A stretch of 64,000 nucleotides of DNA from Leptospiraceae bacterium. Its GTDB lineage: Bacteria > Spirochaetota > Leptospiria > Turneriellales > Turneriellaceae. Shown here piece by piece: positions 1-11,434 of the stretch. The notes under the pieces are model-generated. The model was given only the letters and a program-made list of their open reading frames with translations. It made no database searches and was not told the origin of the DNA. Numbering within the stretch: the stretch's first letter is position 1; every line of letters begins with the position of its first letter. The DNA is taken from the NCBI GenBank assembly GCA_020440825.1, contig JAGRNJ010000005.1, positions 44,926 through 108,925 on the forward strand. The letters are read 5' to 3'. Both the position numbers and the translations under genes were made by a program.

Positions 1-2
1 TC

Positions 3-488
3 GATGTGTATGAAAATGATACTCTCTCAGATTTACCGGTCAGATTTCGAAACTATTTTGCCTATGAAGGGCAATTCAAAGAAGATCTGCAATCTATTTT
101 TACCAACCCTGAATCAGATTTTTTCTCAATTGAGAAGTGGGAAATTCGCAGCCTGTATGTACCAGACAATGAACTTTACCGTCGACATGTATTGAATCTC
201 GACCAGGTTGCCAATGCCAGACGCGAGGCTCTGATTCAAAGTATCTTCTCACGCAGTGCGACAGAAGACATGCGCATCGAAAATACAGCAAAAATTGATT
301 ATGTTAAAATGCTTGGCGATCTTCTGAAAATGAACCCTGCTGCAGAAGAGGCTCTCAAATGGACATCGGTTCAGACTCTGCATGTGCATGAAGCTCCAGG
401 CAATGTGAGTTTCCCGATACAATCTGGTCCCGCTGTACCGGCAGCCAATGATCCCAAAACCGGGGTAATTGCCCCCCTGAAAAAATAA
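3..488 (+). CDS. Unknown protein, C-terminal part only (5' end outside window)
   Basis: The reading frame is open from the first bases of the window, so the gene starts upstream and only its last 161 codons are present. An in-frame GTG at base 6 could be a start, but no ribosome binding site can be judged. The protein is charged and probably helical in the middle (around DQVANARREALIQSIFSR), and ends in a Pro/Ala/Gly-rich tail (GPAVPAANDPK) that looks unstructured. I do not recognise a family. It ends 18 bases before manC, whose ribosome binding site GAGGA lies in the gap, so the two may be co-transcribed. That alone does not show a role in sugar-nucleotide metabolism. Confidence 0.7.
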   Translation, partial: DVYENDTLSDLPVRFRNYFAYEGQFKEDLQSIFTNPESDFFSIEKWEIRSLYVPDNELYRRHVLNLDQVANARREALIQSIFSRSATEDMRIENTAKIDYVKMLGDLLKMNPAAEEALKWTSVQTLHVHEAPGNVSFPIQSGPAVPAANDPKTGVIAPLKK

Positions 489-506
489 AATCTTGAGGAT
501 AAAAAA

Positions 507-1538
507 ATGAAAGCACCTTATGTACTTATTCTGGCCGGAGGGTCAGGCACTCGACTATGGCCTTTAAGCCGCTCTGACAGACCAAAACAAATGCTGCCAA
601 TGTACAGCAAGAACAGCCTTATTGCAGAAACCTATTCCCGGGCAAGAGAATTAACCTCGGAAAAAAATATTTTTATTGGTACAAATGGAAAACTAAAAAA
701 AGCCATCCGCAAAGAACTGGGAATCGATAAGAAACAGTTTATTATTGAACCGGCTGCGAGAAATACTGCTCCCATTATTGCATTGTTCTGCTCATGGCTC
801 AAACACAATGAGAAAGACATGCAAAGACCGATCGTCGTTCTTTCTGCTGATCATTATATTGAACCGGTTGAAAACTGGGTCAGTGATGTACAATCAACGT
901 TTCGATATGCAGATGAACGCATCTGGTGTCTGGGCGTAAAACCACTGCGCCCCGACACAGGTTATGGCTACATTGAAATCGCAGACCAACTCGAGGGAAA
1001 TCTCTATGGAATTACTGCATTTCGCGAAAAACCAGATCTCGCAACTGCGCAGGGTTATTTTCATGTGGGCCGCTATTACTGGAACACCGGCATGTTTATT
1101 TTTACAGCATCGCTTCTGCGCAAGCAGCTTAAAAGAACATCACCGAATATTCTCGATATCGCCGAGCGTTGTGTTCAAAACGGGGTCAAAGAATGCTTTC
1201 CCGAAATGCCAGACATTTCTTTTGACTATGCGGTACTTGAAAAGTCAGATAATCTGGGAGTAGTTGCGGGCAGTTTTAAATGGGATGATGTCGGTGCTTT
1301 TGACTCCATCACACGAATTTCTGAACCAGATGAGGCCGGTAATTTTGCGGCTACTTCAAATGGTTATCAGAGCATAGACGCAAAAGGGAATATACTGTAT
1401 ACAGAATCAAAAATTGCACTTCTCGGTGTTGAAAATCTGGTGATTGCAGAACGCGACGGTGTTATTCTCATCGCAGATCGCAAGAGCATAGGAAAAATAA
1501 AACTGTTGCGGGAGAAATTCTCCCGCAATGATCACTAA
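507..1538 (+). CDS. manC: Mannose-1-phosphate guanylyltransferase
   Basis: Makes GDP-mannose from mannose 1-phosphate and GTP, a cytoplasmic step supplying mannose or fucose residues to lipopolysaccharide and other glycans. The N-terminus carries the nucleotidyltransferase signature LAGGSGTRLWPLSRSDRPKQ (about residues 9-28), followed by the family motifs IEPAARNTAP, LSADHYI, FREKP and YYWNTGMF. At 343 residues it is the short form: the C-terminal cupin (phosphomannose isomerase) domain of the bifunctional AlgA/ManC enzymes is missing. The start is supported by GAGGA a few bases upstream. The gene converges on clpB with only 3 bases between the stop codons, and its last codons form a perfect hairpin. 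Confidence 0.93.
   Translation: MKAPYVLILAGGSGTRLWPLSRSDRPKQMLPMYSKNSLIAETYSRARELTSEKNIFIGTNGKLKKAIRKELGIDKKQFIIEPAARNTAPIIALFCSWLKHNEKDMQRPIVVLSADHYIEPVENWVSDVQSTFRYADERIWCLGVKPLRPDTGYGYIEIADQLEGNLYGITAFREKPDLATAQGYFHVGRYYWNTGMFIFTASLLRKQLKRTSPNILDIAERCVQNGVKECFPEMPDISFDYAVLEKSDNLGVVAGSFKWDDVGAFDSITRISEPDEAGNFAATSNGYQSIDAKGNILYTESKIALLGVENLVIAERDGVILIADRKSIGKIKLLREKFSRNDH
1506..1528. terminator. Perfect palindrome at the manC 3' end, candidate bidirectional terminator
   Basis: Eleven-base arms TTGCGGGAGAA and TTCTCCCGCAA flank a single A. The palindrome lies inside the last manC codons and 13 bases from the end of convergent clpB. It reads the same on both strands, which suits a shared transcript end. 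There is no clear T-tract on either side, so intrinsic termination is not certain; an mRNA-stabilising hairpin is the alternative. Confidence 0.5.
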
Positions 1539-1541
1539 TTA

Positions 1542-4124
1542 TCACGAGGGGTAAAAGGTGATATCACTTACCCCCCACTCTGCTGTCAACTTCTGCCCTT
1601 CAGAGTATTCCCCTTCTAAAATAGCGACAGCCAGAGGGTTCACCAGTTTATTCTGAATTACTCTTTTCAAAGGCCGGGCACCATATACGGGATCATAGCC
1701 TTCTATCACCAACCGTTCTTTCACCTTATCTGGAATGACCAGGTCAATGCCTCGCAGATGTGCTTTGGCCAGAACCTGTTTCAGTTGAATTTCGAGTATA
1801 TCTTTAAGATGCTCTTTTCCGATGGGATGAAAAATTACAGTAGCATCGAGCCGATTTAAAAATTCCGGGCGGAATGTTCGGCGCAATTCTTCGCGCACAG
1901 CAGCTTCTTTCTCTTCTTCATTCAAGGCCGTATCGGCAATAAAATGGGAACCGATATTGGAAGTCAGCACAATGATCGTATTTTTAAAGTCAACTGTTCG
2001 CCCTTTTGAATCGGTGAGTCGACCATCATCCAGAATCTGTAGAAAGACATTGAAAACATCGGGATGTGCTTTTTCAACTTCATCAAACAGCAGCACACTG
2101 TAAGGGCGTCTGCGCACCTTTTCGGTCAGTTGACCACCCTCATCATGGCCTATATAACCGGGAGGGGCACCAATCAATCTGGCAACCGAGTGCTTTTCCA
2201 TATACTCAGTCATATCAATGCGAATCATTGCCTTTTCATCATCAAACAGAAACTCGGCGAGAGCCCGCGCTGTTTCGGTTTTTCCCACCCCGGTGGGACC
2301 CAGAAAAAGAAATGAGCCTACCGGCCGGTTTTCTTCAGATAGACCCGCCCGATTGCGTCGAATCGCCTGTGCTACAGAGCTCACGGCCTCTTCCTGGCCT
2401 ACCACTCTTTTGTGCAGAGCTGTTTCAATCTGCAATAGTTTCTGCTTCTCACTCTGCAGCATTTTCGACACAGGAATTCCTGTCCAGCGTGCAATGATCT
2501 GTGCTATATCTTCTTCTGTGACTTCTTCTTTCAAGAGACGCGAGCCATCCGCCCTGTTTTTCAAAGCTTCGTCAATTTCAGTCAATTTTTTCTGCAGCTC
2601 AGGAATTTTCCCATAGCGAATTTCTGCAACCCGGTTCAGGTCTCCCTTGCGTTCGGCTTCTGCCTCTTCAATTCTGAGCTTTTCAATATCTTCTTTAACT
2701 TTTGTGGCTCCACCGATAACAGATTTTTCTTTATCAAGCTGCAGTTTCATGGCATCAAACTTTTCTTTGATGTCAGCCAGTTCTTTTCTGACGGTTTCAA
2801 GGCGCTCCATGGAAATTTTGTCATTCTCACGTTTCAAAGCAGCTTCTTCGATCTGCAAGGCATGCATTTTGCGGTGCAGTTCTTCCATCTCGAGAGGCAG
2901 GGAACCTAACTCTAATCTCAATTTTGATGCAGCTTCATCAATCAGATCGATAGCCTTGTCGGGTAAAAAACGGTCGGCTATATATCGATTCGATAATTGC
3001 ACTGCAGAGATAATTGCCGCATCGGTAATGCGAATGCCATGGTGAACCTCATAACGGTCCCGCAAGCCACGCAAGATTGTGATTGCATCTTCTACATTGG
3101 GCTCATTGATATACACCGGTTGAAATCGACGCTCAAGGGCAGCATCTTTTTCAATGTATTTCTGGTATTCTTTTAAGGTTGTGGCCCCGATCAGTCGCAG
3201 CTCTCCGCGCGCCATCGCCGGCTTTAACAGATTCGCCGCATCCATGGCTCCTTCAGTAGCCCCTGCCCCGACGACAGTATGTATTTCATCAATAAATAAA
3301 ATTATTTTTTCATCAGAATTGGTAACTTCTTTGAGTACCGCCTTGAGACGTTCTTCAAATTCACCCCGGTATTTTGCACCGGCAATCAAGGCACCCATAT
3401 CGAGTGTTACAATCGTTTTGTCTTTGATTGCATCGGGAACATCGCCCTGCACAATTCTACCGGCGAGACCTTCGGCGATTGCAGTTTTCCCTACCCCAGG
3501 CTCACCGATCAACAACGGATTGTTTTTATTTCGCCGGGATAAAATCTGAATTGCCCGTCGAATCTCTTCATCACGGCCAATCACAGGATCAAGCGAGCCT
3601 TTGCGGGCTGCTTCATTTAAATTTCGGCCGTATTTTTCGAGAGCCTGAAATGTTGCCTCAGGGTTATCACTGTTTACCTTCTGGTTGCCTCGCATTTGTT
3701 TGAGAGCAGCATCGACGACTTTTCTCTCGAGACCCAGACGTGAAAGCTCGTCTTTGAGTTTATATTTTCCGTTGAGATAGGCAAGCAATACATGCTCGAG
3801 AGAGAGATACTCATCGCCAAGGCCCTTGGCTTCCGCCCAGGCAGCCTGGTACAGTCGCCCCAGATCTCGTGAAACATACTCTCCCGGCTGAAAATCACCC
3901 TCGACTTTGGGTATCGAAGCGAGGTGTCTACGAATAAGATCTTCAACAGCTTTACCGTTACCGTTTAATTGAACGGCAATCTGATACGGCAAACCCTCAC
4001 GATCGCTGAAGACTGATAATAAAACATGCTCTGGCTGCACCTCAGCATGCCCTAATTCCTCTGCCAGCATCTGTGCCTTCTGATGAGCCTCTTTGGTTTT
4101 TTGTGTAAACTTCTCTGGATTCAC
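1542..4124 (-). CDS. clpB: ATP-dependent protein disaggregase ClpB (Hsp100)
   Basis: Hexameric AAA+ chaperone that pulls proteins out of aggregates together with DnaK/DnaJ/GrpE in the cytoplasm. At 860 residues it has the normal ClpB length. Order: an N-terminal Clp repeat domain (about 1-145), AAA-1 with Walker A GEPGVGKT (207-214) and Walker [11 protein letters not shown], the coiled-coil middle domain (about 410-530, rich in Glu/Lys and Leu) that separates ClpB from ClpA/ClpC, AAA-2 with Walker A GPTGVGKT (609-616), and the C-terminal D2-small domain with [10 protein letters not shown]. The start is GTG, preceded by a good GGGAGG ribosome binding site. A sigma-70-like promoter and a CIRCE-type operator lie directly upstream, so HrcA control of heat induction is likely. 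Confidence 0.97.
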   Translation of the reverse strand: MNPEKFTQKTKEAHQKAQMLAEELGHAEVQPEHVLLSVFSDREGLPYQIAVQLNGNGKAVEDLIRRHLASIPKVEGDFQPGEYVSRDLGRLYQAAWAEAKGLGDEYLSLEHVLLAYLNGKYKLKDELSRLGLERKVVDAALKQMRGNQKVNSDNPEATFQALEKYGRNLNEAARKGSLDPVIGRDEEIRRAIQILSRRNKNNPLLIGEPGVGKTAIAEGLAGRIVQGDVPDAIKDKTIVTLDMGALIAGAKYRGEFEERLKAVLKEVTNSDEKIILFIDEIHTVVGAGATEGAMDAANLLKPAMARGELRLIGATTLKEYQKYIEKDAALERRFQPVYINEPNVEDAITILRGLRDRYEVHHGIRITDAAIISAVQLSNRYIADRFLPDKAIDLIDEAASKLRLELGSLPLEMEELHRKMHALQIEEAALKRENDKISMERLETVRKELADIKEKFDAMKLQLDKEKSVIGGATKVKEDIEKLRIEEAEAERKGDLNRVAEIRYGKIPELQKKLTEIDEALKNRADGSRLLKEEVTEEDIAQIIARWTGIPVSKMLQSEKQKLLQIETALHKRVVGQEEAVSSVAQAIRRNRAGLSEENRPVGSFLFLGPTGVGKTETARALAEFLFDDEKAMIRIDMTEYMEKHSVARLIGAPPGYIGHDEGGQLTEKVRRRPYSVLLFDEVEKAHPDVFNVFLQILDDGRLTDSKGRTVDFKNTIIVLTSNIGSHFIADTALNEEEKEAAVREELRRTFRPEFLNRLDATVIFHPIGKEHLKDILEIQLKQVLAKAHLRGIDLVIPDKVKERLVIEGYDPVYGARPLKRVIQNKLVNPLAVAILEGEYSEGQKLTAEWGVSDITFYPS

Positions 4125-4157
4125 TCTTGCCTCCCTAGCATTCTCTTTTGCTCTTTG

Positions 4158-4184
4158 TTAGCACTCTATTGATCTGACTGCTAC
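4158..4184 (-). promoter_or_regulatory. CIRCE-type operator (HrcA binding site) of clpB
   Basis: The plus strand reads TTAGCACTC, nine bases, then GACTGCTAC. The known CIRCE consensus is TTAGCACTC-N9-GAGTGCTAA. The left arm matches 9/9, the right arm 7/9, and the spacing is exact. The site lies 34 bases before the clpB start codon and covers the predicted transcription start of the promoter at 4188-4216, the usual place for HrcA repression. HrcA itself is not encoded in this window. Confidence 0.82.
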
Positions 4185-4187
4185 TTT

Positions 4188-4216
4188 ATAATAGTTATTT
4201 TTCTCTTAAATGGCAA
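4188..4216 (-). promoter_or_regulatory. Sigma-70-type promoter of clpB
   Basis: Read on the minus strand: -35 TTGCCA (4211-4216), 17-base spacer, -10 TATTAT (4188-4193). Both hexamers are close to consensus and the spacing is ideal. The expected transcription start, near 4181, falls inside the CIRCE-type palindrome. Confidence 0.7.
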
Positions 4217-4254
4217 ATTTTTTAAAGAATTTATATTTTAGGCGGATGGCTTAT

Positions 4255-4272
4255 GCTATGGAAATCCATAGC
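4255..4272. repeat. Copy 1 of an 18-bp dispersed palindrome
   Basis: Reads GCTATGGAAATCCATAGC: 8-bp arms around AA, and an exact reverse complement of the consensus GCTATGGATTTCCATAGC. Other copies start at 12304, 12358, 12409 and 33014. This copy lies in the gap between the clpB promoter and the end of the beta-barrel gene. The rest of that gap (4273-4416) shows nothing else recognisable. Confidence 0.7.
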
Positions 4273-4416
4273 CGGAACAGAATGATCTGTTATCGATTGG
4301 CTGGAACTTTCAAACTGCTCATCAAATGGCAAGGAACATATTTCCCAAGGTGAACGGAAGCCGGTTTTTTCACACTATAGGCAGGATGCCTTAACACTTT
4401 CGGGATTTTCGCAAGA

Positions 4417-5172
4417 TTATTCTGCTTTAGTTGCACCCCATCGATACCCGAAACTGGCTGAAAAGAAATGGCCTCCGTGACTGGCAATATCGGTATCGCT
4501 GGCAATCGGCACTACAGGAATAAAGGTCCCGACAAACTCTGCCATGTACCTGTATTCAAACCCGGCAGTCAAGGAATCTGAAATGAAGAATCTTGAACCC
4601 AAGCGGGCACCAAGATGAAACCCTGCCCCAAAACTGCCTTCTGAGCTGCCACTGGTCGAACCCAGGGTATATTGCCAATTATAGCTGACTTCACCAAAGC
4701 TTAACCCGCCAAGAATACCAGCCTCAATTGCTGCAAATTTGTTCAAGGGAAATTGTACCCCCAGCAGGCCAGTACCCCGGTAAATCTTGAACATCGGCGA
4801 ATTTGTACTATCGAGCGGTAGAGTTGTACGATTTGTTATGTTTTTTGAATTGTCTCTGGTGAGAAAAGTCCAGTTTCCGGTTGTTTTTGAATCTGCATGC
4901 AACCCTGACAATTCAAAACCCAGTGAAAGAGAGGGGCTCTCATCGGGATTCATGTATTGGTACCGCAGCCCTAAAAAAATAGTAGAAGAAAACGAAACTG
5001 AATCAGAAAATTCTTCTTTTGAACCTGCTGCGGTCAGTGTACTCTCTTTTGAAACCGAGCCCCGATGAATACCTGAACCGCCAAACATTTCTAAAGTATG
5101 CAAGGCGAATAGTGATTTAACAGATACAAACAATAATATATAAACTAAAAAAAATTGAAGTTTATACTTCAT
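4417..5172 (-). CDS. Probable outer-membrane beta-barrel protein
   Basis: 251 residues. A hydrophobic signal peptide (about 1-23, KYKLQFFLVYILLFVSVKSL, ending near FALH) is followed by alternating polar/aromatic strands such as STIFLGLRYQYM, LSLGFELSGLHA, GFHLGARLGSRFFI and GFEYRYMAEF. It ends in a strand (FFSASFGYRWG) that resembles the closing strand of small OmpA/OmpW-like barrels. No named family can be assigned from the sequence alone. It lies 6 bases downstream of a small lipoprotein gene on the same strand, so the pair is probably one operon and may act together at the outer membrane. A short extra segment (GATKAE) follows the terminal strand. Confidence 0.65.
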   Translation of the reverse strand: MKYKLQFFLVYILLFVSVKSLFALHTLEMFGGSGIHRGSVSKESTLTAAGSKEEFSDSVSFSSTIFLGLRYQYMNPDESPSLSLGFELSGLHADSKTTGNWTFLTRDNSKNITNRTTLPLDSTNSPMFKIYRGTGLLGVQFPLNKFAAIEAGILGGLSFGEVSYNWQYTLGSTSGSSEGSFGAGFHLGARLGSRFFISDSLTAGFEYRYMAEFVGTFIPVVPIASDTDIASHGGHFFSASFGYRWGATKAE

Positions 5173-5178
5173 TTTGAC

Positions 5179-5478
5179 TTACTCTCCCATACATTGAGCA
5201 TAAGTAGCATCACCAACCCCGGCAATTTCTTTTTTGTCACTGTCAGAAATATTGCCAAGCTCAAAATTAATATTCATATAACGTACTGCTGTCTCCATTT
5301 CTGCCGTACACTCTCGAATTGATGCTTCGGGGTCAGCCTTGCGGATTTTTTCACATTTACATTTCGTTTCACCAAACTTGATACTGTTTTTTTTAGCTGC
5401 TTCAATCTGTTCTGTATCTTTGCAAGAAGCATAGAAAATCGGGCAAATGAAAACTAGAATTAGACTGATTTTTTTCAT
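5179..5478 (-). CDS. Small putative lipoprotein, cysteine-rich
   Basis: 99 residues. The N-terminus MKKISLILVFICPIFYASCKD has a Lys n-region, a hydrophobic core and a Cys at position 19 after Y-A-S. This is a loose lipobox of the kind spirochaetes tolerate, so lipid attachment is likely but not certain. The mature part has four more Cys (KCKCEKI, RECTAE, AQCMGE), which could form disulfides in the periplasm. Function unknown. The downstream barrel gene follows after 6 bases. The promoter would lie in the divergent gap shared with the K+ channel gene. Confidence 0.6.
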   Translation of the reverse strand: MKKISLILVFICPIFYASCKDTEQIEAAKKNSIKFGETKCKCEKIRKADPEASIRECTAEMETAVRYMNINFELGNISDSDKKEIAGVGDATYAQCMGE

Positions 5479-5583
5479 ACTCCACCATAGTTATAAACTT
5501 AATTATGTAAAGTTACTTTTCATTTCATTTATTACAGAAAATTTAAGACTCTTTCTCAATGTACTTTTTCATTCGTGTATTTT

Positions 5584-5613
5584 TTGCAACAGTAAATTAT
5601 TTCGATCTAAAAT
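5584..5613 (+). promoter_or_regulatory. Candidate promoter of the K+ channel gene
   Basis: -35 TTGCAA (5584-5589), 18-base spacer, -10 TAAAAT (5608-5613), about 36 bases before the ATG. Each hexamer has one mismatch to consensus. The region is very AT-rich, so chance matches are possible. Confidence 0.45.
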
Positions 5614-5649
5614 AATTTTCGAGAGCCGATATATTCATGCAGGGTAATA

Positions 5650-6447
5650 ATGAAAGAGAAACTTGGTGTGCTAATCAAAAATTTTATCATGTTTCTGATT
5701 ATTGTAAATGTGATAACTGTTATCGCAGAATCTGATCAGAATTTACATGAAAAATACGTGAAATGGTTTTACCTTTTTGAAGTTTTCTCAGTGATGGTAT
5801 TCTCCATTGAGTATATTTTCAGACTCGTTCAAGTTTATCGTGCCGCCCCCGAAAGAAAGTTATTTACTTTAGGTAAATACATTATCTCGCCTGTGGCACT
5901 TATCGACCTGCTTGCAGTATTGCCATTTTATCTACCCTATATTGTGACGATGGACCTGCGGTTCGTTAGAATTTTGCGAATATTCAGACTTATTCGGTTA
6001 TTTAAGTTAAGTCGCTATGCTGAGTCTATGAAAATGATCTTAGAAATTATTGTAGCTAAAAAAGAAGAATTGATCATCTCAGTATTAATGACCGGGGTTC
6101 TTCTTATTATGGCATCAGTCGTAATGTATGAGTTTGAGCACGAAGTGCAGCCAAAAAGTTTTTCGAGCATCATGGCAACGATGTGGTGGGCAGTAGCAAC
6201 AGTAACCACAGTCGGATACGGAGATGTATATCCTGTTACTCCTATCGGGCAGATACTATCCAGTATTATTGCATTGCTTGGGGTCGGAGTTATGGCAATA
6301 CCGACAGGCATTCTTTCAGCCGCGTTTATCGAAGCAATGGGCAAAAAAAATCTGAGTGCTCTCAAAAATTGTCCACACTGTGGTGGTTCATTATTAGATA
6401 ATAGTGACAACACACCCAACCACGCACATGAACAGAAGATTAAATAA
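5650..6447 (+). CDS. Voltage-gated potassium channel (Kv type, six transmembrane segments)
   Basis: A 265-residue inner-membrane channel subunit, presumably tetrameric. S1 about 8-26, S2 about 40-62, S3 about 80-98; S4 is the arginine ladder LRFVRILRIFRLIRLFKL (103-120), with Arg or Lys about every third residue. S5 (about 140-160) and S6 (about 203-226) enclose the pore loop with selectivity filter TVGYGD (187-192). The cytoplasmic tail has CPHCGG (241-246), half of a zinc-ribbon-like motif, which is unusual and might bind metal as a pair in the oligomer. The gene stands alone, divergent from the lipoprotein/barrel pair and convergent with the hybrid kinase. Confidence 0.92.
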   Translation: MKEKLGVLIKNFIMFLIIVNVITVIAESDQNLHEKYVKWFYLFEVFSVMVFSIEYIFRLVQVYRAAPERKLFTLGKYIISPVALIDLLAVLPFYLPYIVTMDLRFVRILRIFRLIRLFKLSRYAESMKMILEIIVAKKEELIISVLMTGVLLIMASVVMYEFEHEVQPKSFSSIMATMWWAVATVTTVGYGDVYPVTPIGQILSSIIALLGVGVMAIPTGILSAAFIEAMGKKNLSALKNCPHCGGSLLDNSDNTPNHAHEQKIK

Positions 6448-6467
6448 TAATCTTGTGCAAACTCGGT

Positions 6468-8825
6468 TTACAGATACATATCAAGAATAACTCGATACAA
6501 ATCGACCGCTCGAAAAGGTTTTTTGAGAACCGCATCAACCTGGGATTTTACCTTACTGTCTGATAAATCGAGAGAACCTGAACACAATACCAGTCGAACG
6601 CGGCGAACGTCATCTTCTGTTAATATCTCTCGCAGATGCTCAATAAACTCCAGGCCCGACATCTCGGGCATGTGCATATCGGTAAAAATAAAATCAAATT
6701 TCTCAACTCTTGTCTGCTCAAGTGCGTGTACCGGGTTTGAAAATGATTCCAGATGATGAACTGTGTCATTGAAATACAAACTGAAAATCATGCGCATATC
6801 GGCATCGTCATCAATATGCAGTATTTTCAAGGGGCGCTGTAAGGCAGAGAATTCCTTTTGAATATTGCGATGCTCGTCGACTGCTTGAACTGAAATATTC
6901 AAGGCAGGTTCAATTAATATTTTCAGGGAAAAAATCGTTCCCTGGCCAGGCTGGCTGCTTACCTCAAGCGAGCCATTCAATAGCTGGGCAAGTTTGCGAG
7001 AGATGGGCAAACCAAGGCCTGTACCTCCATAACTTTTTTCTATTGTATCATCTGCCTGCTCATACTCATCAAATACCTTGTGCAGATTTTCAGCATCAAT
7101 ACCAATTCCCGAATCTTGAACTTCAAATACCAGAAAATCAACCTGCTCGTGATGAGTCTTTTTTACTCGCAGTATGATTTGACCGTCAGTCGGGGTAAAC
7201 TTGAGCGCATTGCCAAGCAGGTTCATGATAATCTGCTTCAGGCGGGTTTTGTCGGCCTTAATACTCAGGTTATCTGACAGTTGATTTTCTGTCTTGAAAT
7301 CAATATTTTTTGCAGTACATTGAATTTCAAAGTATCCGGCAAATTCAGAAATAAAATCTGCAATATTGATTTCATTTTTTTCCAGATTTATTTTACCGGC
7401 TTCGAGTTTCGTAAGGGTGAGAACATCGTTGACCAGAGAATACAGAAAACCTGAAGCACCATTCAACAACTTTACCAGACCTTGCTGTTTTTCATTCAAG
7501 GGGGTACCGGCCAGCATTTCAGAAGCGCCAATGACTGCCGTTAAAGGCGAGCGTATTTCATGGCTTAAGGTTGCAGCAAACTCTGTCTTCAATGCTGCCG
7601 ACCGGGTAGCAATGTTCTTTTGAGCTTCACTGGCTCCGATTTTTCTGCCTATGGCTATTGAAAAGAACACCATTTCGAGCAGAGTACCGATTCTCAAAGA
7701 CTGTACCGTAAAAGAGTTTGAAGGTATCAGTCCGAACAGCATAGAAAGAAATATCGCAGCAAAAACTGCCTGTGCGAGGTTGCCCATCAGAAATAAGTTT
7801 ATTCCGTATTCATTTTTTGAATAACCGAGAACAATATTGAGAACGGCAAGAGGTAAAATCATAACTGCATTATACGTTACCAGCCGATTCCCAATATCAG
7901 GAGCTAACACACCCAAATTCAAAAAGCTGAATATAACGGCCACAGCAGTAACTACAAGATTAGTTTTAAAAAGTGTTTTTATTTTACGATTTATTTTAAG
8001 AAAGGATGAAACAAAAGTCAAATAACTTACTGCATACAGTGTCCCGAAGGTAGACTGCAGTCGAAACCCGAACTGTGGAAATTCTCCGTACACAAACAGG
8101 TATCCAAAACCATCAAATGAACTAAAAAACAGAAACACCAGTACTACGGTTAAGACATATAATAAATAGGTCGGGTCGCGAAATTCCCTGCTCAAAGAAA
8201 TATTGTACAAAATAAGACCCAGCAGAATTCCGTAAAAAATACCGAAAAACAGATTTTCAGTATTCTGCAATTTGATCGACTCATCCAGTGTGTATAATTT
8301 CAGCAGAATACGCATTGAAGAGAAACTCTCAATGCGAAAATAGTGTATACTGGTCTCACCCGGTTCGAGGCTCACTCTGAACGAAAAATTTCTGCCTTGT
8401 ACAACCTGTTCAGACTGGGGAGTATAGGCACCACTCTGTGTTATCTGCCAGCTGCCTGCAGAATTGCGGGTAAACTGGCGGATGGAGGTCAGCCGGTGAT
8501 TGGGAAAATTCCAGACTTTAATCTGACGCTCGGTAGAATAATTCTGGACCTCAGCCTTTAGCCAGACAATATCTTTGCTGAAACCCAGGCTTAAGCCCCT
8601 TTGCGGCATTTGTGACCATGCATCGCCAGAAATTTTCGAGATTTTTTCTATGCTTGCATAGTCACGGGTTTCAGCACCCTGGTCCGTGTCTGCAAATGCT
8701 TGAATATAATACTCAATGCTGTAATCAGATTGTTCGCCAGAATTCGCATTTACATTAGCAATGGCCCAGTTCTGTTCGGTTGAGCAGAGCAATACCCCGA
8801 AAAACAGTCCACAGGCAAGAAACAA
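6468..8825 (-). CDS. Hybrid sensor histidine kinase, 7TM-DISM type
   Basis: Membrane sensor kinase. A signal sequence is followed by a periplasmic sensor domain of the 7TMR-DISM extracellular type (about 40-180), seven transmembrane segments (about 190-390), HisKA with phospho-acceptor His422 in LSHEIRSPL, an ATPase domain with N-box (QIIMNLLGNALKF) and G-boxes (DSGIGID, GGTGLGLPIS), and a C-terminal receiver with DDD and phospho-acceptor Asp716 in FTDMHMPEMSG. Numbering is from a TTG at 8825. That TTG cuts off the basic start of the signal peptide: the frame runs upstream as I-K-N-I-R-K-I-F-T-F. A near-cognate ATC at 8855, 7 bases after AAGGA, would restore it, so the true start is uncertain. 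The ligand is unknown. It follows icd on the same strand. Confidence 0.9.
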   Translation of the reverse strand: MFLACGLFFGVLLCSTEQNWAIANVNANSGEQSDYSIEYYIQAFADTDQGAETRDYASIEKISKISGDAWSQMPQRGLSLGFSKDIVWLKAEVQNYSTERQIKVWNFPNHRLTSIRQFTRNSAGSWQITQSGAYTPQSEQVVQGRNFSFRVSLEPGETSIHYFRIESFSSMRILLKLYTLDESIKLQNTENLFFGIFYGILLGLILYNISLSREFRDPTYLLYVLTVVLVFLFFSSFDGFGYLFVYGEFPQFGFRLQSTFGTLYAVSYLTFVSSFLKINRKIKTLFKTNLVVTAVAVIFSFLNLGVLAPDIGNRLVTYNAVMILPLAVLNIVLGYSKNEYGINLFLMGNLAQAVFAAIFLSMLFGLIPSNSFTVQSLRIGTLLEMVFFSIAIGRKIGASEAQKNIATRSAALKTEFAATLSHEIRSPLTAVIGASEMLAGTPLNEKQQGLVKLLNGASGFLYSLVNDVLTLTKLEAGKINLEKNEINIADFISEFAGYFEIQCTAKNIDFKTENQLSDNLSIKADKTRLKQIIMNLLGNALKFTPTDGQIILRVKKTHHEQVDFLVFEVQDSGIGIDAENLHKVFDEYEQADDTIEKSYGGTGLGLPISRKLAQLLNGSLEVSSQPGQGTIFSLKILIEPALNISVQAVDEHRNIQKEFSALQRPLKILHIDDDADMRMIFSLYFNDTVHHLESFSNPVHALEQTRVEKFDFIFTDMHMPEMSGLEFIEHLREILTEDDVRRVRLVLCSGSLDLSDSKVKSQVDAVLKKPFRAVDLYRVILDMYL

Positions 8826-8900
8826 AAATGTGAATATTTTTCGAATATTTTTGATCCCCGTTTCCTTTTACAGCAAATGTAATACTCGACTGGCGAAGAT

Positions 8901-11273
<2,373 letters not shown>

Positions 11274-11284
11274 TCAATAAAAGC

Positions 11285-11433
11285 TAACGACCGCTGAAAA
11301 TTCAGTCCGAATAAATTTTTTGATCGAAATTGCGGGCAGCGTAGAGCTTTAGAAGAATTTTTTGCAAAAAAATTCGAGGCCCGCAATTTCCTGGATGTAT
11401 TGACAATAGACTTTGATTTATGGGCGGTCGTTA
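11285..11433. mobile_element. MITE-like nested palindromic element, copy A
   Basis: This fills half of the 304-base gap between icd and puuE. Outer arms are TAACGACCGC (11285-11294) and GCGGTCGTTA (11424-11433), a perfect 10-bp inverted repeat. Inside is a 65-bp core (11326-11390) with 12-bp arms GAAATTGCGGGC and GCCCGCAATTTC, and within that GAATTTTTT/AAAAAAATTC around GC. The core recurs in inverted orientation at 20081-20154. No protein is encoded. Such architecture fits a non-autonomous mobile element or a large RNA hairpin. The rest of the gap (11130-11284) is the icd leader, where no clear promoter was found. Confidence 0.6.
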
Positions 11434-11434
11434 C

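Noticed and set aside
2064-3703. Several plus-strand open frames of 80-143 codons
   Set aside because: They lie entirely antisense within clpB, which is intact and conserved.
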